A stretch of 64,000 bases of DNA from Lachnospiraceae bacterium AC2031 (lineage in GTDB: Bacteria > Bacillota > Clostridia > Lachnospirales > Lachnospiraceae): the NCBI GenBank assembly GCA_000687975.1, contig JIAB01000001.1:682001-746000 (forward strand), given 5' to 3'. The notes under the pieces are model-generated. The model worked only from the letters and a program-made list of their open reading frames with translations, was not told the origin of the DNA and did no database searches. The translations under genes and the position numbers were made by a program. Positions 15,516 to 25,429 of the stretch are shown piece by piece (position 1 is the first letter of the stretch; every line of letters starts with the position of its first letter).

Positions 15516-17357
15516 TTATGTCAACTGCTGTAAATTCCCCAGAGATGGCGCTGCCATCATTGAATAGTTTGTATGATATATAACGTAACCTGGTCTAGCC
15601 TGTGGAGGCTTCTTCAGATTCTTACGTTCTGTATAATCAATCTCGATCTTTTGTGAGCTCTCCACTGCAGAGTTTTTATCCGACTCATCTGAACCGCTGG
15701 AATAAAATGCAGCCAGCCCAGCCGCTTCTTCGAAAACTCTATCCGGCACATCTTCTAGTCTCATATCATCTTCTTTCACCTTAACGATAACATGTGACCC
15801 AGGCATCTTTTTCGCATGGAACCAGATATCCTTTCCTGTAGCCAGTCCAAAAGTAAGCTCATCGTTTTGAATATTATTCTTTCCAACAAATATATCGTAG
15901 CCATCACTGGAAATAAAGTGAAGCGGCTTTCCAGCAGCCATCTTTCTAGCTCCCTTACTTGAGGTTTTCTTCTTTATAACCCCAGCCTTTTCCAGCTCCG
16001 ATCTAAGCTCCGCTATATCCGTATCATTCTCCGCCAGTTCAAGACTATGTCTGGCAGAAAGAAGATAATCAAGTTCTTCTTTAGTCTGCTTTACAAACTC
16101 AGTAAGAGCCTCACAAGTACGCTTCTTCTTATTATACTTAGCAAAATACTTTTGAGAGTTTTCCTGAGCTGTAAGTGTTGTATCAAGAGGAATTGTAATC
16201 TCCTGATTATCATAGTAGTTAAGACAGGTAAGACTACTCTCTCCACCCTTCAGCTCATAGCCATAGGTGTTAAGCAATTCCCCATATATTCTATATTTAT
16301 CTCTATCCTCAGTATCAGCCAGCTGACCAAGCTGAAGATCATATTTTCTCGACGCACGTTCTATAGCAGTCTGAAGCACCTTCTTAATGTCCGAGGCCTT
16401 AGAGCGTACATTTATCTGTTTTTCTTTTTCACTATAGAATCTGATCAGGATTCTGGATATGGTATCTGCGTTATCTAAATCCGAATCAGCTTCCTTAGTT
16501 TTATCTCCAAAATTTGTAATAGATAGATAATCCTTTGGACTTCCATCAACATATATAAGTTTCGGGCTATACTCTCCCGCCTTGATATTCTTAATTGTAA
16601 GACTTATAGCGTCAAAGATTTTATCTGTCTCATCCGCACTTAAATCTGCAAAGCTCTTTCTTCCATCCACACCAGCAGCATCAACAATATATTCTGCAGT
16701 TGATTTAGAAAAACCTGTAATAGAAGTAAAGATTGCCTTAGGAATCGGAACTGATTTTGATACAAGATTCTTCTCAAAAACATCTCGGTCAAATGGCATC
16801 TCTTCATCTACGGGATTAAGCTTCCCCTGTGAATCCGGAGCCTCATACTTCTGTCCTGGGAAAAGGATTCTCACACTATCCTTCTTAGAATCATCAGTAA
16901 GAGCTGCCCCCAGATCTGGCATCACACGACGCATGCAGTCCATGATCATATAATCAGCATCTGTCAGAATGATATTACTCTGACGTCCCATGATCTCGAT
17001 TATCAGATGACGTTCTGTAAGATCCCCCATCTCATCAAGATGCTCGAATACAAAATCAAATACTCTATCAAAACCTGGCTGACGGATATCAGTAAGTCGA
17101 CCATTACCAAGATGCTTTCTCAGAAGCATACAAAAGGCAGGCGCCTGCATAGGTGCCTGTGGTAATGTGTCAGCGATATAAACGATAGGCAGCGAGTTAT
17201 TCACTGACATATAAAGCTTCGTCTGACCTTTAAATCCTTTTATGGTAAATGTGACAGTGTCGCTGGAGGGCTGTTGCACCTTCACAACTCTCCCTCCAAG
17301 ACACTCTGTCTTAATATCATGTATCACATTACTAATTACTATTCCGTCGTATGCCAT
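15516..17357 (-). CDS. rqcH: NFACT family protein RqcH (ribosome quality control, alanine tailing)
   Basis: 613 residues; older annotations call it fibronectin-binding protein. RqcH binds stalled 50S subunits and recruits alanyl-tRNA to add C-terminal alanine tails that mark proteins for degradation. The NFACT-N domain begins MAYDGIVISNVIHDI and carries the FDR signature near residue 96. A helical coiled-coil region spans about 300-440. The NFACT-R domain near 490-600 contains DIWFHAKKMPGSHVI. It ends ten bases after the start region of its upstream neighbour glgA, so the two are probably co-transcribed. Confidence 0.93.
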   Translation of the reverse strand: MAYDGIVISNVIHDIKTECLGGRVVKVQQPSSDTVTFTIKGFKGQTKLYMSVNNSLPIVYIADTLPQAPMQAPAFCMLLRKHLGNGRLTDIRQPGFDRVFDFVFEHLDEMGDLTERHLIIEIMGRQSNIILTDADYMIMDCMRRVMPDLGAALTDDSKKDSVRILFPGQKYEAPDSQGKLNPVDEEMPFDRDVFEKNLVSKSVPIPKAIFTSITGFSKSTAEYIVDAAGVDGRKSFADLSADETDKIFDAISLTIKNIKAGEYSPKLIYVDGSPKDYLSITNFGDKTKEADSDLDNADTISRILIRFYSEKEKQINVRSKASDIKKVLQTAIERASRKYDLQLGQLADTEDRDKYRIYGELLNTYGYELKGGESSLTCLNYYDNQEITIPLDTTLTAQENSQKYFAKYNKKKRTCEALTEFVKQTKEELDYLLSARHSLELAENDTDIAELRSELEKAGVIKKKTSSKGARKMAAGKPLHFISSDGYDIFVGKNNIQNDELTFGLATGKDIWFHAKKMPGSHVIVKVKEDDMRLEDVPDRVFEEAAGLAAFYSSGSDESDKNSAVESSQKIEIDYTERKNLKKPPQARPGYVIYHTNYSMMAAPSLGNLQQLT

Positions 17358-17366
17358 TATCTGTCC

Positions 17367-18803
17367 TTATAATTCTGAATAAAGCTGTCCGTAAAGCTTA
17401 GCACTCTTATCCCAGCTGAAGTCCTGCTCCATAGCACGCTTCATCATTGACTGCCATGCAGCTTTGTCATCGAAGAAGATATGCTTAGAATAATTAATTG
17501 TATTAAGCAGTTCTCTAGCATCATAGTTAGCGAAGCTAAAGCCTGTTCCAGTTCCTTCAAACTCATTGTAAGGTTCAACTGTATCCTTAAGTCCGCCTGT
17601 CTCACGAACGATAGGAAGTGAACCATACTTAAGTGCCATAAGCTGTGTAAGTCCACAAGGCTCAAATCTTGATGGAACAAGTATTGAATCACAGCCTGCA
17701 TAAATCTTATGTGAAAGCTCGTCACTGAAGTAGATATTTGCAGATAACTTAGCAGGATGGAAGCCCTGATAATATCTGAACATATCCTCGTAACGTCTGT
17801 CACCAGTACCAAGAACAACCAGCTGTGTTCCATCAGTCATCATGTCATTCATTATGTGATCAATAAGATCAAGACCCTTCTGATCAGTAAGTCTCGAAAC
17901 AATACCCATAACGTATACATTTTCGTCCTCAGGAAGACCAAGCTCCTTCTGAAGAGCCAGCTTGTTCTTAGCCTTATTCTTCTTGAAATTTCGTGTATTG
18001 TATTTACATGCAATCTTTTCATCCTTTGAAGGATTAAAGATGTCGTAATCGATTCCGTTTACGATTCCCCAGAGACTCTGCCAACGAGCCTGAAGCAGAC
18101 CATCAAGTCCCTCACCATAGTAAGGAGTCTGAATCTCGTGAGCATATGTATTAGATACTGTAGTGATCTTATCAGCATAAACAAGACCACCCTTCAGCAT
18201 AGATGCATCCTTATTCATTTCCAGCTTATCTGGCGTAAAGAGATAATCAGGAAGTCCAGAGTATTCCTGGATTGTCTTGATATCCCAACGTCCCTGGAAC
18301 TGCAGATTATGAATAGTCATAACCGACTTGATTCCCTGATAAAATGGATTCGAAGCGAAAAGTGTTTTGAGATATACTGGCACAAGTCCTGACTGCCAGT
18401 CATGGCAATGAATTATGTCAGGTCTGAAGCCAATGCTTGGAAGGATTGAAAGTGCTGCCTTACAGAAATAGCAGAACTTCTCAATATCCCATTTTACATC
18501 TCCATAGATATTAAATCCATTGAAGTAGTATTCGTTGTCAATGAAGTATACAGGTACGCCTTCGTATTCCATATACATAACGCCAACATACTGCTGCTTC
18601 CAGCCAATATCCATATGGAAATGAGTGATATATTTCATGTTCTTCTTGTACTTTTCAGGAAGACACATATAGTTCGGAATGATGACGCGCACATCATATT
18701 CATTTCGGTCGAACTTCTTAGGTAATGTACCAACAACGTCTGCCAGACCACCAGTCTTGATAAATGGTACACACTCTGATGCAATATACGCTACTCTCTT
18801 CAT
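17367..18803 (-). CDS. glgA: Glycogen synthase (ADP-glucose)
   Basis: 478-residue GT5 glycosyltransferase that extends alpha-1,4-glucan chains from ADP-glucose. The N-terminal KTGGLADV loop binds ADP-glucose. The C-terminal half has GIVSRLTDQKG and the RFEPCGLTQLMALKYG block with the conserved Glu. The ATG at 18803 has GGAGGGG six bases upstream and is preferred over a TTG two codons earlier. No glgB, glgC or glgP is present nearby. Confidence 0.95.
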   Translation of the reverse strand: MKRVAYIASECVPFIKTGGLADVVGTLPKKFDRNEYDVRVIIPNYMCLPEKYKKNMKYITHFHMDIGWKQQYVGVMYMEYEGVPVYFIDNEYYFNGFNIYGDVKWDIEKFCYFCKAALSILPSIGFRPDIIHCHDWQSGLVPVYLKTLFASNPFYQGIKSVMTIHNLQFQGRWDIKTIQEYSGLPDYLFTPDKLEMNKDASMLKGGLVYADKITTVSNTYAHEIQTPYYGEGLDGLLQARWQSLWGIVNGIDYDIFNPSKDEKIACKYNTRNFKKNKAKNKLALQKELGLPEDENVYVMGIVSRLTDQKGLDLIDHIMNDMMTDGTQLVVLGTGDRRYEDMFRYYQGFHPAKLSANIYFSDELSHKIYAGCDSILVPSRFEPCGLTQLMALKYGSLPIVRETGGLKDTVEPYNEFEGTGTGFSFANYDARELLNTINYSKHIFFDDKAAWQSMMKRAMEQDFSWDKSAKLYGQLYSEL

Positions 18804-18857
18804 AGACAACCCCTCCGTATTTATAGGTCCCTCGTTAATACTCAGGATAATAACTCT

Positions 18858-19517
18858 TTAGTAATTCTCGTTGCTCTGCTTGATTTTTATAAACTTCTTT
18901 ATAAGATCCACACATCCGCTGATTCCAAGTTCAGATGTATCGAGAGACAGATCATAGTTCTTAATATCTGTCCACTCACATCCTGTATACTTGAGATAAT
19001 AATCAGCCTTACGTTCATCGACCTTAGCAAGATAGTTTCTCAGCTCTGCCTCTGGCATATAATGTCTGGACTGAGCTCTCTTTAACTTAAAACCTATCGG
19101 AGCATGAACAAAAACATTAACTGCGTATGGATTATCCTTCAGGATATAGTTGGCACATCTACCAACAATAACGCAGGATTCACGACGCGCCAATTCAGTA
19201 ATGATCTCAGACTGATAATCATATATGTTTCTAATATATGCAAGATCATCATCCGGAATCTTTGAAGTAAGAACATCGTCAATATTTGGTGTTGGAAGTG
19301 GATCAGAATATATTTCCTTAGCTACATCAAAGAGCGATGTATCCTTGATCAGATCGTCATTTGCCACATTGCCAGACTCCATATTCTCATTCTTGGATAC
19401 AAGTCTCAGCATCTCACTGTTATAACAATTTACCCCAAGTTCCTCAGCAAGACGATTAGCTATCTTCTGTCCACCTGAGCAGTATTCTCTAGCTATTGTA
19501 ACCACGAATTTTTCCAT
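18858..19517 (-). CDS. Cytidylate kinase-like family protein
   Basis: 219 residues. It begins with VVTIAREYCSGGQKIANRLAEEL, a variant P-loop typical of the cytidylate-kinase-like (AAA_26) family, and includes CVIVGRCANYIL and the HYMPEA/DYYLKYTG lid region. Substrate is unknown. True CMP kinases (cmk) differ in length and motifs, so it should not be equated with cmk. Lies just upstream of glgA. Confidence 0.85.
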   Translation of the reverse strand: MEKFVVTIAREYCSGGQKIANRLAEELGVNCYNSEMLRLVSKNENMESGNVANDDLIKDTSLFDVAKEIYSDPLPTPNIDDVLTSKIPDDDLAYIRNIYDYQSEIITELARRESCVIVGRCANYILKDNPYAVNVFVHAPIGFKLKRAQSRHYMPEAELRNYLAKVDERKADYYLKYTGCEWTDIKNYDLSLDTSELGISGCVDLIKKFIKIKQSNENY

Positions 19518-19547
19518 ACGCGCCCCCCCTTACTTCGTAATCGTTAC

Positions 19548-20273
19548 TTATTCCACGTTAGTGTAAACGCTTTCTACGTCGTCATCTGCATCCAGAAGAT
19601 CAAGGATCTTATCAAGATTCTTCTGAACATCAGGATCTGTTACAGATACATAGTTCTGAGGAATCATTGTAACCTCAGCTGAAGCCATAGCAATTCCTTC
19701 CTTGTCAAATGTATCTCTAACAGCTGAAAAATCTGCAGGAGAAGTAATGATCTCATATGAATCTTCTTCCTCAGAGAAATCCTCAGCTCCAGCATCAAGT
19801 GCGAACATCATAAGCTCGTCCGCATCCATTTCAACTTCTTCTTTATCAATAATTATCTGACCCTTCTCGTCAAACATGTAAGATACACAACCTGTAACAC
19901 CGATTGATCCGCCGCCCTTTGTAAATGCACTTCTTACATTACCAGCAGTTCTGTTGTTGTTATCTGTAAGACACTTTACGATGATAGCGATTCCACCTGG
20001 ACCATAACCCTCATATGTGTTGTATGAGAAGTTAACGTTCTCAAGATCACCAGCTGCCTTCTTGATACCACGCTCAATAGTATCATTTGGCATGTTGTTA
20101 GCCTTTGCCTTTGCTATAACGTCGCGAAGCTTAGAGTTATTCTCTGGGTTAGGGCCGCCCTCCTTAACTGCTACAGCGATCTCACGACCAATGACTGTGA
20201 ATGCCTTACCCTTTGCGGCATCGTTTTTTTCCTTCTTAGCTCTAATGTTTGCAAATTTTGAATGTCCTGACAT
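19548..20273 (-). CDS. yebC: YebC/PmpR family protein
   Basis: 241 residues starting MSGHSKFANIRAKKEKND, the universal start of the YebC/TACO1 family. Family members have been described as transcription regulators and as translation factors that help ribosomes through proline stretches. Core motifs NNMPNDTIERGIKKA and YEGYGPGGIAI are intact. The ATG directly follows the stop codon of the upstream CorC-like gene, so the two are translationally linked. Confidence 0.95.
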   Translation of the reverse strand: MSGHSKFANIRAKKEKNDAAKGKAFTVIGREIAVAVKEGGPNPENNSKLRDVIAKAKANNMPNDTIERGIKKAAGDLENVNFSYNTYEGYGPGGIAIIVKCLTDNNNRTAGNVRSAFTKGGGSIGVTGCVSYMFDEKGQIIIDKEEVEMDADELMMFALDAGAEDFSEEEDSYEIITSPADFSAVRDTFDKEGIAMASAEVTMIPQNYVSVTDPDVQKNLDKILDLLDADDDVESVYTNVE

Positions 20274-21083
20274 TTATTTTTCCTCTTCTTTCTGATTATT
20301 ATTCTTCGTAATTTTGACTGATTTAATGAGTTTGTCCTCTATCTCCAGAGACTCAAAAGAGAATCCTCCATAATCAATCTTGATATTGCCTTCATCCTTA
20401 GGAAATCCGCCCAGCTTATAAAGGAGAAATCCGTTAAGTGTTTCAATATCTGTATCTGGAAACTCCAGCCCCTCAATCTCATCCTCCAGATCATGAAGCT
20501 TGATCATTCCATCAACAACATATCCATCGCCGATGGCAGCCTCACGAACCTCTTCAACTTCAGAATCATGCTCATCCCAGATATTACCAACTATCTCCTC
20601 AAGCACATCCTCCAGAGTAACAAGTCCATCTGTCTGACCATATTCATCAAGAACGATGGCCATGTGCTTTTTCTCTTTCTGCATCTTCTTAAGCAGCTTC
20701 AGTGTATCAAATGCTGGATGAATAAAAAGTGCTTCCTCCACCAGTTCACTGACCACAGTATCTGGCTGATGGATGTACTGCTTAGTCATATCTTTCAAAT
20801 GAAGTATACCAACTATATTATCTATATCTTCTTCATAAACAGGATATCTGGAATATCCACTCTCCAGGCATTCCTCAATGATATCCTTAACCTTTGCGTC
20901 AAAACTAACCGCATAGATCTTACTGCGGTTAGTCATAATCTCGCGAACTTCCATATCATCGAGATCAAGGATGTTGGATATCATTTCCACCTCATCCTCC
21001 TGAATGAATCCGGACTTCTGTCCTTCCTCAACCATAGAGAGAATCTCTTCCTCGACCTGTTCTTCGTCTCTCTTTTTAAACAT
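20274..21083 (-). CDS. CorC/HlyC-like CBS-domain protein without membrane domain
   Basis: 269 residues. A short acidic N-terminus is followed by a CBS pair (MTNRSKIYAVSFDAKV; YSRYPVYEEDIDNIVGILH; HMAIVLDEYGQTDGLVTLED) and a C-terminal transporter-associated CorC_HlyC domain (EGLEFPDTDIETLNGFLL). The DUF21 membrane domain found in most Gram-positive relatives is absent, so it looks like stand-alone CorC. Role is probably in divalent-cation (Mg/Co) homeostasis. The name hemolysin is historical. Confidence 0.88.
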   Translation of the reverse strand: MFKKRDEEQVEEEILSMVEEGQKSGFIQEDEVEMISNILDLDDMEVREIMTNRSKIYAVSFDAKVKDIIEECLESGYSRYPVYEEDIDNIVGILHLKDMTKQYIHQPDTVVSELVEEALFIHPAFDTLKLLKKMQKEKKHMAIVLDEYGQTDGLVTLEDVLEEIVGNIWDEHDSEVEEVREAAIGDGYVVDGMIKLHDLEDEIEGLEFPDTDIETLNGFLLYKLGGFPKDEGNIKIDYGGFSFESLEIEDKLIKSVKITKNNNQKEEEK

Positions 21084-21154
21084 AAAACTCCTATATAAAA
21101 CGTGATACTACATTATACCACAAATCCCGTGAAATTAACACATTCAAGTTACGA

Positions 21155-22333
21155 TTAATCAATCAGATAATTCTTTGTGCCAACCTCTTTTCCGCCCTTA
21201 AAATAGACTCTCTCAACACGGCGTGAAACGTTACATACTGCTTCATAATTAAAGCTGTTGGCTGGCTCTGCTATCTCCTCAACGGAAATGCTATTCTCCC
21301 CCTGAGTTCCGAAGAGAACAACCTCATCTCCAACCTTAACCTTTTCAAACTCAAACTTGCCTTCATCTATATCAGTTACATCAACCATTATCTGGTCCAT
21401 ACAAACACGTCCAATGATCGGTGCATACTCTCCGTGAATAAGCACACGCCCCTTATTCGAAAGAGCTCTTGAGTAACCATCCGCATAGCCAATAGATACT
21501 GTAGCTACTCTCGTATCTTTTTCAGTCACATAAGACCATCCATAGCCTATGCCTCTTCCAGCTGGCAAAGTCTTAACATGAATAACCTTTGACTTAAGTG
21601 ACATTGCTGGCTTCAAAACAACAGATTTATCTACTTCTTCTGAAGGATAAAGTCCATAGATTACAATACCCAGACGAAGCATATCAAAGCCATCAGAGTG
21701 AATCTCCATAGAACCAGCGCTGTTATCTATATGTCTGATAGCAAATGTGGCGCCTCGCTGTTCCATTTCCGAAACAAACCATGAGAACTTATCATACTGA
21801 GTCTTTGCGTCACTCTTATTCTCATAATCAGCCTTTGCATAATGAGTGAATATACCTTCTACATCAAGTCCATCCATCTCATATATCTTCATTGCCGCTG
21901 CAACACCTTCATCGTCGCACTGGAAACCTATACGGCTCATTCCTGAATCAACCTTGATATGAACCTTAGCTTTCTTTCCATCCTTGACGGCAAGCCTTGA
22001 CAGAGCATCAGCCTCATTTACATCGTATATCGCAAGAGTCACATCGTACTTTAATGCATATATAAAATCTGACTCATCTGTATATCCAAGAATCAGTATA
22101 GGTGTCTCTACACCTGCATTTCTCAGTTCTACAGCCTCATCCATAGTTGCCACAGCATAGTAATCAGCTATGTCGCTGAATTCCTTTGCAAGCTGAACTG
22201 ATCCATGTCCATAGGCATCCGCCTTAATGACCAGACAAACCTTTCTATCCGAAGGGTTAAGTGCCTTCACTGTTTCTATATTGTATCTTATCGCATCTAA
22301 ATCAATATCTGCTTCAACTCTTCTGAAAACCAT
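21155..22333 (-). CDS. alr: Alanine racemase
   Basis: PLP enzyme that makes D-alanine for peptidoglycan. 392 residues. The PLP lysine is K37 in VIKADAYGHG; the second catalytic base is the Tyr in RGIGYGWSY near 267. The GIVIYGLYP and IGYADGYSR blocks are intact. The start has a GGTGAGG ribosome binding site. A TATAAT (minus 22380-22375) directly after the upstream terminator suggests its own promoter. Confidence 0.96.
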   Translation of the reverse strand: MVFRRVEADIDLDAIRYNIETVKALNPSDRKVCLVIKADAYGHGSVQLAKEFSDIADYYAVATMDEAVELRNAGVETPILILGYTDESDFIYALKYDVTLAIYDVNEADALSRLAVKDGKKAKVHIKVDSGMSRIGFQCDDEGVAAAMKIYEMDGLDVEGIFTHYAKADYENKSDAKTQYDKFSWFVSEMEQRGATFAIRHIDNSAGSMEIHSDGFDMLRLGIVIYGLYPSEEVDKSVVLKPAMSLKSKVIHVKTLPAGRGIGYGWSYVTEKDTRVATVSIGYADGYSRALSNKGRVLIHGEYAPIIGRVCMDQIMVDVTDIDEGKFEFEKVKVGDEVVLFGTQGENSISVEEIAEPANSFNYEAVCNVSRRVERVYFKGGKEVGTKNYLID

Positions 22334-22384
22334 CTTTCCTCACCTTTTCATTTTTATGAAAATCACAATACTGTATTATACCAC

Positions 22385-22412
22385 AAAAAGAGGCGTATAC
22401 ACGCCTCTTTTT
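22385..22412 (-). terminator. Rho-independent terminator of the DUF4353/DUF4956/VTC cluster
   Basis: AAAAAGAGGCG/CGCCTCTTTTT stem with a short GTATAC-centred loop, followed on the minus strand by T residues. It lies between the DUF4353 stop and the alr start. Confidence 0.85.
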
Positions 22413-22455
22413 ACTTTATTCTTGATAATTCTAGCAATACTTGAACGATATTAGC

Positions 22456-23808
22456 TTAGTGGCCATGAGGGCCGCCGAAATCATCTCCACCAAAGCCACC
22501 ATCTTTACCACCACCGAAGCCTCCGCCGCCGGGGCCGCCACCCATCATCTGATTAGAGATGGTATTGGTTTCTGTTCCATTTTCTATGATAGTTCCTCCG
22601 TTATACTGAGCAGTTCCGTCATAATCGAATGTCGACTGTCCACTTACATCGATAGTTCCTCCATTTACATATATATTTCCGTTGGAGTCGATTCCATCTG
22701 TATCTCCCGCTCCCATAGTTATCTTGAGAGTTCCATCATTCATTTCAAAGGTTGGTGTGTACTCGCTTGACTTGGATGCAGCATTGATTCCGTCATCTGA
22801 TGCATTTATTGTTATATCTCCGCCGTTAATCTGAATGTAGGTTCCTTCTATACACTCTGCACCTGTTAGGTTCATATTGCTACTATCTATTTGAACTATA
22901 GTTGTAGCGTGTATTGCATCATCAGATGCAGTGATGTTAAATGTACCGCCACAGATATATATGTATCCAACTGAATCATCTTCATCATTTTCTGCGTGTA
23001 GGCCGTCATTACAGGATGCAATATTTATTGTTCCATCTGCAACCTCTATAGCATCATGCGCTTCGAAAGCGCTTCCTGTGCAGGATACATTTATTGTACT
23101 TCCTGTTATCTTTAAGGTGTCTTTACTGGTTACTGCATTATCTGAAGATGATATATTTAATGTTCCGACTCCATTGATTACAAGATCGTCCTTTGAGAAG
23201 ATTACTGCATCCAGATTCGTCGTCTCTTCTTTCGAGTCTATAGATGAATCTACAGTTTCAAATGCATCAGTAACTTCAAGGGTATTATCTGAATCCGTGG
23301 TGGTTACGAATACTTTATCAGCACTCTTCACATAGATAGCTGGCCTTGATTCATTTGAGATAGTTGCAGAATCTAGAACGATCTGTACCTTGTCTTCATC
23401 TCCTGCTTCCACATATATTGTTACTTCACTCGCCTGGCCAGATATAATGTACACTCCTTCTGATGTTATAGTTATATCTTCGCCGTCACTGAGGGTGTAC
23501 TTCTCAGCAGAAGTAAGATCCGCAGTTTGTTCTAAATCTCTATCTGTGAACATATCTGTTGCATCAATCATTCCATCTGATGTTACATTCGCTGTAGTTA
23601 GTAGAGAATTACTACTCTCTTCATCTCCTTCTTCACTACTTTCTTCACTACTTGATTTCTTCGAAAATGCTTCTTCCAGTTCGTCTTCTGTCGATTCAGC
23701 AGACACTTCATTCATGCTTGAATCTTTCGAGCTATCTATATTGCCACAGGCTGCAAATGCACTCACCATCATAAGAGATACTAATATCATACTTACCTTT
23801 TTTCTCAT
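22456..23808 (-). CDS. DUF4353 (carbohydrate-binding domain) lipoprotein
   Basis: 450 residues. A signal peptide ends in a lipobox (AFAAC, Cys21), so it is anchored to the outer face of the membrane. A Ser/Glu-rich linker (about 25-75) is followed by a repetitive beta-helix-like region with recurring short blocks such as DDGLHAEND, DDAIHAT and DDGINAASK. The C-terminus is a Gly/Asp/His-rich tail. It is the last gene after VTC and DUF4956, an association I recall from other Clostridia. The ligand is unknown. Confidence 0.85.
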   Translation of the reverse strand: MRKKVSMILVSLMMVSAFAACGNIDSSKDSSMNEVSAESTEDELEEAFSKKSSSEESSEEGDEESSNSLLTTANVTSDGMIDATDMFTDRDLEQTADLTSAEKYTLSDGEDITITSEGVYIISGQASEVTIYVEAGDEDKVQIVLDSATISNESRPAIYVKSADKVFVTTTDSDNTLEVTDAFETVDSSIDSKEETTNLDAVIFSKDDLVINGVGTLNISSSDNAVTSKDTLKITGSTINVSCTGSAFEAHDAIEVADGTINIASCNDGLHAENDEDDSVGYIYICGGTFNITASDDAIHATTIVQIDSSNMNLTGAECIEGTYIQINGGDITINASDDGINAASKSSEYTPTFEMNDGTLKITMGAGDTDGIDSNGNIYVNGGTIDVSGQSTFDYDGTAQYNGGTIIENGTETNTISNQMMGGGPGGGGFGGGKDGGFGGDDFGGPHGH

Positions 23809-23834
23809 AGCATTATCCTCCTGATTTGATATAT

Positions 23835-24515
23835 CTATAAACTATCTAAGTTATCAATTCGTCTGCCGAGACTGATATCGAGATTACCATTTCTTGTTCT
23901 TAGTTCATCCAGGAAGGCTTTTGAAGATATATCTGTCTTCATTACAACGCTTAGCGTTAGCTTATATAGACTACCCATGTTGCAGGTCTTCACCTCATCG
24001 TAGGAGAAGCTAGATAAGTATTTATCAAATATATCTTCAAACTTTCCTTCGTAATCTAGATTCTCTGGGACTGTAATCTTAAGTGTTCGATGAGTTTCTG
24101 TTTCATTTCCGAACTTAGTGAGATTAAGTATCAGATTGATTACTGATATTAGAATAGAGAAAAGTATTGCTATTCCTATATATCCCATACCAGTTGCAAG
24201 TCCAACTGCCATAGCAAGAAAGATACTGGTTATCTCCTGGCCTCTTCCTGGTGCTGATCTGAAGCGGACCAGACTGAAGGCTCCCGCTACTGCGACTCCT
24301 GCGCCTATATTTCCATTTACCAGAATTATCACAAGCTGCACTATAGCTGGAAGTAATACTAGCGTTACCATGAAGCTCTTCGAGCACCTATTCTTTACAG
24401 CGTATGTCACAGCTATCACAAGTCCGCATATTAGAGAAGTTATTGTTGCTGCTGCAAACTGTGTTCCCGTAAATGTTCCATTTTGTATGATTGATGAAAA
24501 TATATTATTAAGCAT
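23835..24515 (-). CDS. DUF4956 membrane protein
   Basis: 226 residues. About four hydrophobic segments lie in the first 130 residues (e.g. FAAATITSLICGLVIAVTYA), including the loop RFRSAPGRGQEITSIFLAMA characteristic of DUF4956. The C-terminal ~90 residues are soluble, with a ferredoxin-like alternation. The start overlaps the VTC stop by 8 bases, implying coupled translation and a physical partnership with the polyphosphate-polymerase-like protein. Function unknown. Confidence 0.88.
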   Translation of the reverse strand: MLNNIFSSIIQNGTFTGTQFAAATITSLICGLVIAVTYAVKNRCSKSFMVTLVLLPAIVQLVIILVNGNIGAGVAVAGAFSLVRFRSAPGRGQEITSIFLAMAVGLATGMGYIGIAILFSILISVINLILNLTKFGNETETHRTLKITVPENLDYEGKFEDIFDKYLSSFSYDEVKTCNMGSLYKLTLSVVMKTDISSKAFLDELRTRNGNLDISLGRRIDNLDSL

Positions 24516-25269
24516 AAGCTCTCACTCCCTTCTTTGATGTAACGCTTCTTTCTTCTAACGTACCCACGTGCAATCTGCTTCTTAGCATTGCCTCATAGCC
24601 TCTTCCGTACTTGGAAAATGAAGCTGGAAAGATTCCAAGTTCACTAAGCTTTTCTGTAAGTTCGTACGACATGGAATACTTCACCTTGATTTCCATCATG
24701 TATTCTCCCTCTTTTAGGATTGGAATCCCGACAGATTTATATCTAAGATCCAGCGACTCCGTGTCCCATTCTATCTTGGTATCAAAGGTTACTCTGAACT
24801 CTGGATCATATATTCCAGCCATCGCGATACGTTCATAGCTGATTCTCATTGCTGGTCTTAGGTCCTCATACATATTTATAAAACCTGCAATCTCTCTGGA
24901 TATCTGCGAATCATCCAGCGGTTTCCCCGCCCTTACAAGATAGTCATATGCATCCTTGTATCTCCCTGATACTCTTCTTTTATATACTATTCCGTCGTAC
25001 TTCTTTTTGATTTCTATAAAGGAGTTCGTGTCATCCGTCGTCGCTCCATAAGTTCTGAGTCGAAGCTTTTCTTTATAGATTGGTTTCTCCAGCGACGTTC
25101 GTATCAGCTTATAGTCTGGTGTATCAAAATAAATGTTATTGATACTCGTCTTTCCATAAGAATCCACCTTGGCAAATCCCTGGAGGAAAGAAAAGAGGCT
25201 ATCAAACTGATTGCTAGTGAGGAGGTACTTTATCTCAGTTCTTTTAAAGTTTTCTATATATACACTCAT
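24508..25269 (-). CDS. VTC-domain protein, polyphosphate-polymerase-like
   Basis: 253 residues. It resembles the catalytic tunnel domain of the yeast vacuolar transporter chaperone. Basic and acidic motifs line up in order: RTEIKYLLTSNQF, NNIYFDTPDYKLI, KEKLRLRTYG, FIEIKKKYDGIVYKRR, RVTFDTKIEWD and MEIKVKYSMSYEL. These support binding of nucleoside triphosphate, metal and polyphosphate. It is first in the three-gene cluster with DUF4956 and the DUF4353 lipoprotein. Polyphosphate synthesis in bacteria by this family is plausible but not shown here. Confidence 0.85.
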   Translation of the reverse strand: MSVYIENFKRTEIKYLLTSNQFDSLFSFLQGFAKVDSYGKTSINNIYFDTPDYKLIRTSLEKPIYKEKLRLRTYGATTDDTNSFIEIKKKYDGIVYKRRVSGRYKDAYDYLVRAGKPLDDSQISREIAGFINMYEDLRPAMRISYERIAMAGIYDPEFRVTFDTKIEWDTESLDLRYKSVGIPILKEGEYMMEIKVKYSMSYELTEKLSELGIFPASFSKYGRGYEAMLRSRLHVGTLEERSVTSKKGVRAYA

Positions 25270-25364
25270 AATCTTTCCTCCGTTTCCTTTCTTTTAGCTT
25301 TCCTTAATGTTTCTTTACTACTTTTCTTTGAACGTATGATAATAAGCGAAACTTAAATGAATAT

Positions 25365-25402
25365 TAAAAAAAGAGGAAAACCTAAAAAAGTTTTCCTCTT
25401 TA
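25365..25402 (-). terminator. Terminator downstream of the isopropylmalate/citrate synthase-family gene
   Basis: Stem AAAGAGGAAAAC/GTTTTCCTCTTT with an 8-base loop and a run of T on the minus strand. It separates the synthase gene from the VTC cluster. Confidence 0.9.
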
Positions 25403-25429
25403 TATCTTAATTAACCTATTCAGAATATT

